A stretch of DNA of 6,834 nucleotides, taken from contig JAQGKM010000114.1 in NCBI GenBank assembly GCA_028290125.1, positions 1 to 6,834 on the forward strand, written 5' to 3'. Position 1 is the stretch's first letter. Each line of letters opens with the position of its first letter. This document shows positions 6,214-6,834 of this stretch, piece after piece. A program made the translations under genes and the position numbers. The stretch is from Hyphomicrobiales bacterium (GTDB taxonomy: Bacteria; Pseudomonadota; Alphaproteobacteria; Rhizobiales; Beijerinckiaceae). The notes beneath the pieces are model-generated. The model was not told the origin of the DNA. It searched no databases and saw nothing but the letters and a program-made list of their open reading frames with translations.

Positions 6214-6335
6214 GCCGTCATTGCGAGCGGAGCGAAGCAATCCAGGCACGCATGGCGGAACGTGTGCGCCGCCGTTGCAGCCTGTCCTGCCGCCTCCCGT
6301 GATCTGGATTGCTTCGCTCCGCTCGCAATGACGGC
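6214..6335. repeat. Perfect 32-base inverted repeat between divergent genes
   Basis: The arms 6214-6245 and 6304-6335 are exact reverse complements over 32 bases; the left arm begins GCCGTCATTGCGAG and ends GCAATCCAG. They are separated by 58 bases. Pairing stops cleanly on both sides. The ends match the elements at 2262-2420 and 4319-4358, so this is the third copy of the same family, with a shorter arm middle. It lies between the ABC gene (starting at 6156 leftward) and the exported-protein gene (starting at 6390 rightward), leaving only about 55 bases on each side for promoters. Perfect arm identity suggests recent arrival, recent conversion or constraint. No open frame in it looks like a gene; peptides such as LRAERSNP are typical translations of this repeat. 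Confidence 0.92.
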
Positions 6336-6376
6336 GGCAACCCCCGCCCGCCCCGCGCATTCCTCCTGCCCCAACC

Positions 6377-6381
6377 GGAGG
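6377..6381 (+). promoter_or_regulatory. Shine-Dalgarno site of the exported-protein gene
   Basis: GGAGG lies eight bases before the ATG at 6390 and decides this start. It is the strongest ribosome-binding site in the window together with that of pyrE. A complementary CCTCC at 6362-6366 could pair with it across a ten-base loop and hide it in the mRNA; the stem is only five pairs, so an effect is uncertain. Confidence 0.7.
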
Positions 6382-6389
6382 CCGCCCGC

Positions 6390-6834
6390 ATGCGCACCAT
6401 TCTCCTTGCCGCCATCCTCGCCGGCGTCGCCCTGCCCGCTCACGCCCAGCTCGACTCGGTCCCCGAGCGCACGCGCGACTGGGCGCAGAAGCAGGTGGAG
6501 AATTTCGTCGCCATCTGGTCGCGCGACGAGGACGTGAACGCGCAGTCGGTCGAGCGCCTCTATGCGCCGCGCGCGGTCTATTACGGAAAAAGCATGTCGC
6601 GGGCGGCGATCCTCGCCGACAAGCGCGCCTATATCGCGCGCTGGCCGCAGCGGCGTTACGAGATCGTGCCGGGCTCGGTTGACGTCTCCTGCACGGCGGG
6701 CAATGCAATGTGCAAGGCCACCGGCACGCTGCGCTGGACGCGCGCCGACCGGACGGGCCGCGAGGTGCGTGGCGCCTCGCGCATGTCGTTCCTGGTGTCG
6801 CGCGAAAGCGGCGGCAAGATCGTGCGCGAGAGCG
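6390..6834 (+). CDS. Exported protein of unknown function, probably NTF2-like fold (3' end cut off)
   Basis: The frame gives 148 complete codons and runs off the window, so it is absent from any closed-frame list. It starts MRTILLAAILAGVALPAHAQ, a clear Sec signal peptide with a likely cut after Ala19 (AHA|Q), so the product should be periplasmic or secreted. The mature part reads helix, then ERLYAPRAVYYGKSMSR (55-71), a conserved-looking DKRAYIARWPQRRYEI (77-92), then a beta-rich stretch. This order (helices carrying a short YYGK turn followed by long beta strands) resembles NTF2-like/SnoaL-like proteins, but I do not recognise a named family. Cys101 and Cys108 are the only cysteines seen and could form a disulfide. 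A GGAGG ribosome site eight bases upstream supports the start. It diverges from the ABC exporter; a shared role is not shown. Confidence 0.85.
   Translation, partial: MRTILLAAILAGVALPAHAQLDSVPERTRDWAQKQVENFVAIWSRDEDVNAQSVERLYAPRAVYYGKSMSRAAILADKRAYIARWPQRRYEIVPGSVDVSCTAGNAMCKATGTLRWTRADRTGREVRGASRMSFLVSRESGGKIVRES

Noticed and set aside
6131..6443. Several short frames over the right-hand repeat (peptides such as LRAERSNP, VIASGAKQS, FAPLAMT)
   Set aside because: These are the characteristic translations of the dispersed repeat in its several frames, often mis-annotated as small proteins; no ribosome site or unique sequence supports them.
4768..6537. A 589-codon open frame on the plus strand opposite the ABC transporter
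   Set aside because: It is antisense to a gene with complete ABC motifs, is rich in His, Arg, Asp and Glu as expected from antisense of GC-rich codons, has no recognisable domain, and runs through the inverted repeat at 6214-6335.
6157..6708. N-terminal extension of the ABC frame up to 6708
   Set aside because: The extra 184 residues are low-complexity Arg/Ala sequence, cross the inverted repeat, and overlap the oppositely oriented exported-protein gene; family proteins start near MKKPGNK.

Overview
The window is ordinary chromosomal DNA of a GC-rich alphaproteobacterium, most likely of the order Hyphomicrobiales (Rhizobiales). The evidence is the gene order pyrE-pdxJ-acpS-lepB-rnc-era, the style of the encoded proteins, codons strongly biased to G/C in the third position, and intergenic inverted repeats ending in TCATTGCGAG / CTCGCAATGA, which are common between genes in that group. 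The species cannot be named from this stretch.

Layout, in coordinate order. Positions 1-4171 hold six housekeeping genes, all on the minus strand and transcribed right to left: pyrE (4171-3575), pdxJ (3573-2824), acpS (2819-2424), lepB (2163-1366), rnc (1366-641) and era (644 to beyond position 1, so its 3' end is missing). They form two tight blocks. In pyrE-pdxJ-acpS the genes are 1 and 4 bases apart. In lepB-rnc-era they overlap by 1 and 4 bases. Between the blocks lies a 260-base gap (2164-2423) with a composite inverted repeat and a plausible sigma70-type promoter for lepB. From 4172 to 4368 there is a gap with a candidate pyrE promoter, a C/G-rich double-hairpin repeat and a solo copy of the inverted-repeat arm. 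Positions 4369-6156 encode one minus-strand ABC exporter half-transporter with fused membrane and ATPase domains. Positions 6157-6389 separate it from a divergent plus-strand gene and contain a perfect 32-base inverted repeat. From 6390 to the window end is the 5' part of a small exported protein of unknown function, probably NTF2-like.

How the genes relate. The six-gene cluster mixes unrelated core functions: pyrimidine synthesis (PyrE), vitamin B6 synthesis (PdxJ), activation of acyl carrier protein (AcpS), signal-peptide removal (LepB), double-stranded RNA processing (RNase III) and 30S ribosome maturation (Era). The grouping is a conserved alphaproteobacterial arrangement, not a pathway; rnc-era is a classic ribosome/RNA maturation pair. 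The ABC exporter and the exported protein have no evident functional link to it.

I did not find a new biological system here. The points most worth a second look are: an Arg in LepB at the position equivalent to E. coli Ile86, a substrate-pocket residue; three copies of one inverted-repeat family, all at likely transcription-unit boundaries; and the unassigned exported protein at the right edge. Promoter calls are by eye and tentative. No tRNA, rRNA, CRISPR array, transposase or convincing intrinsic terminator was seen.
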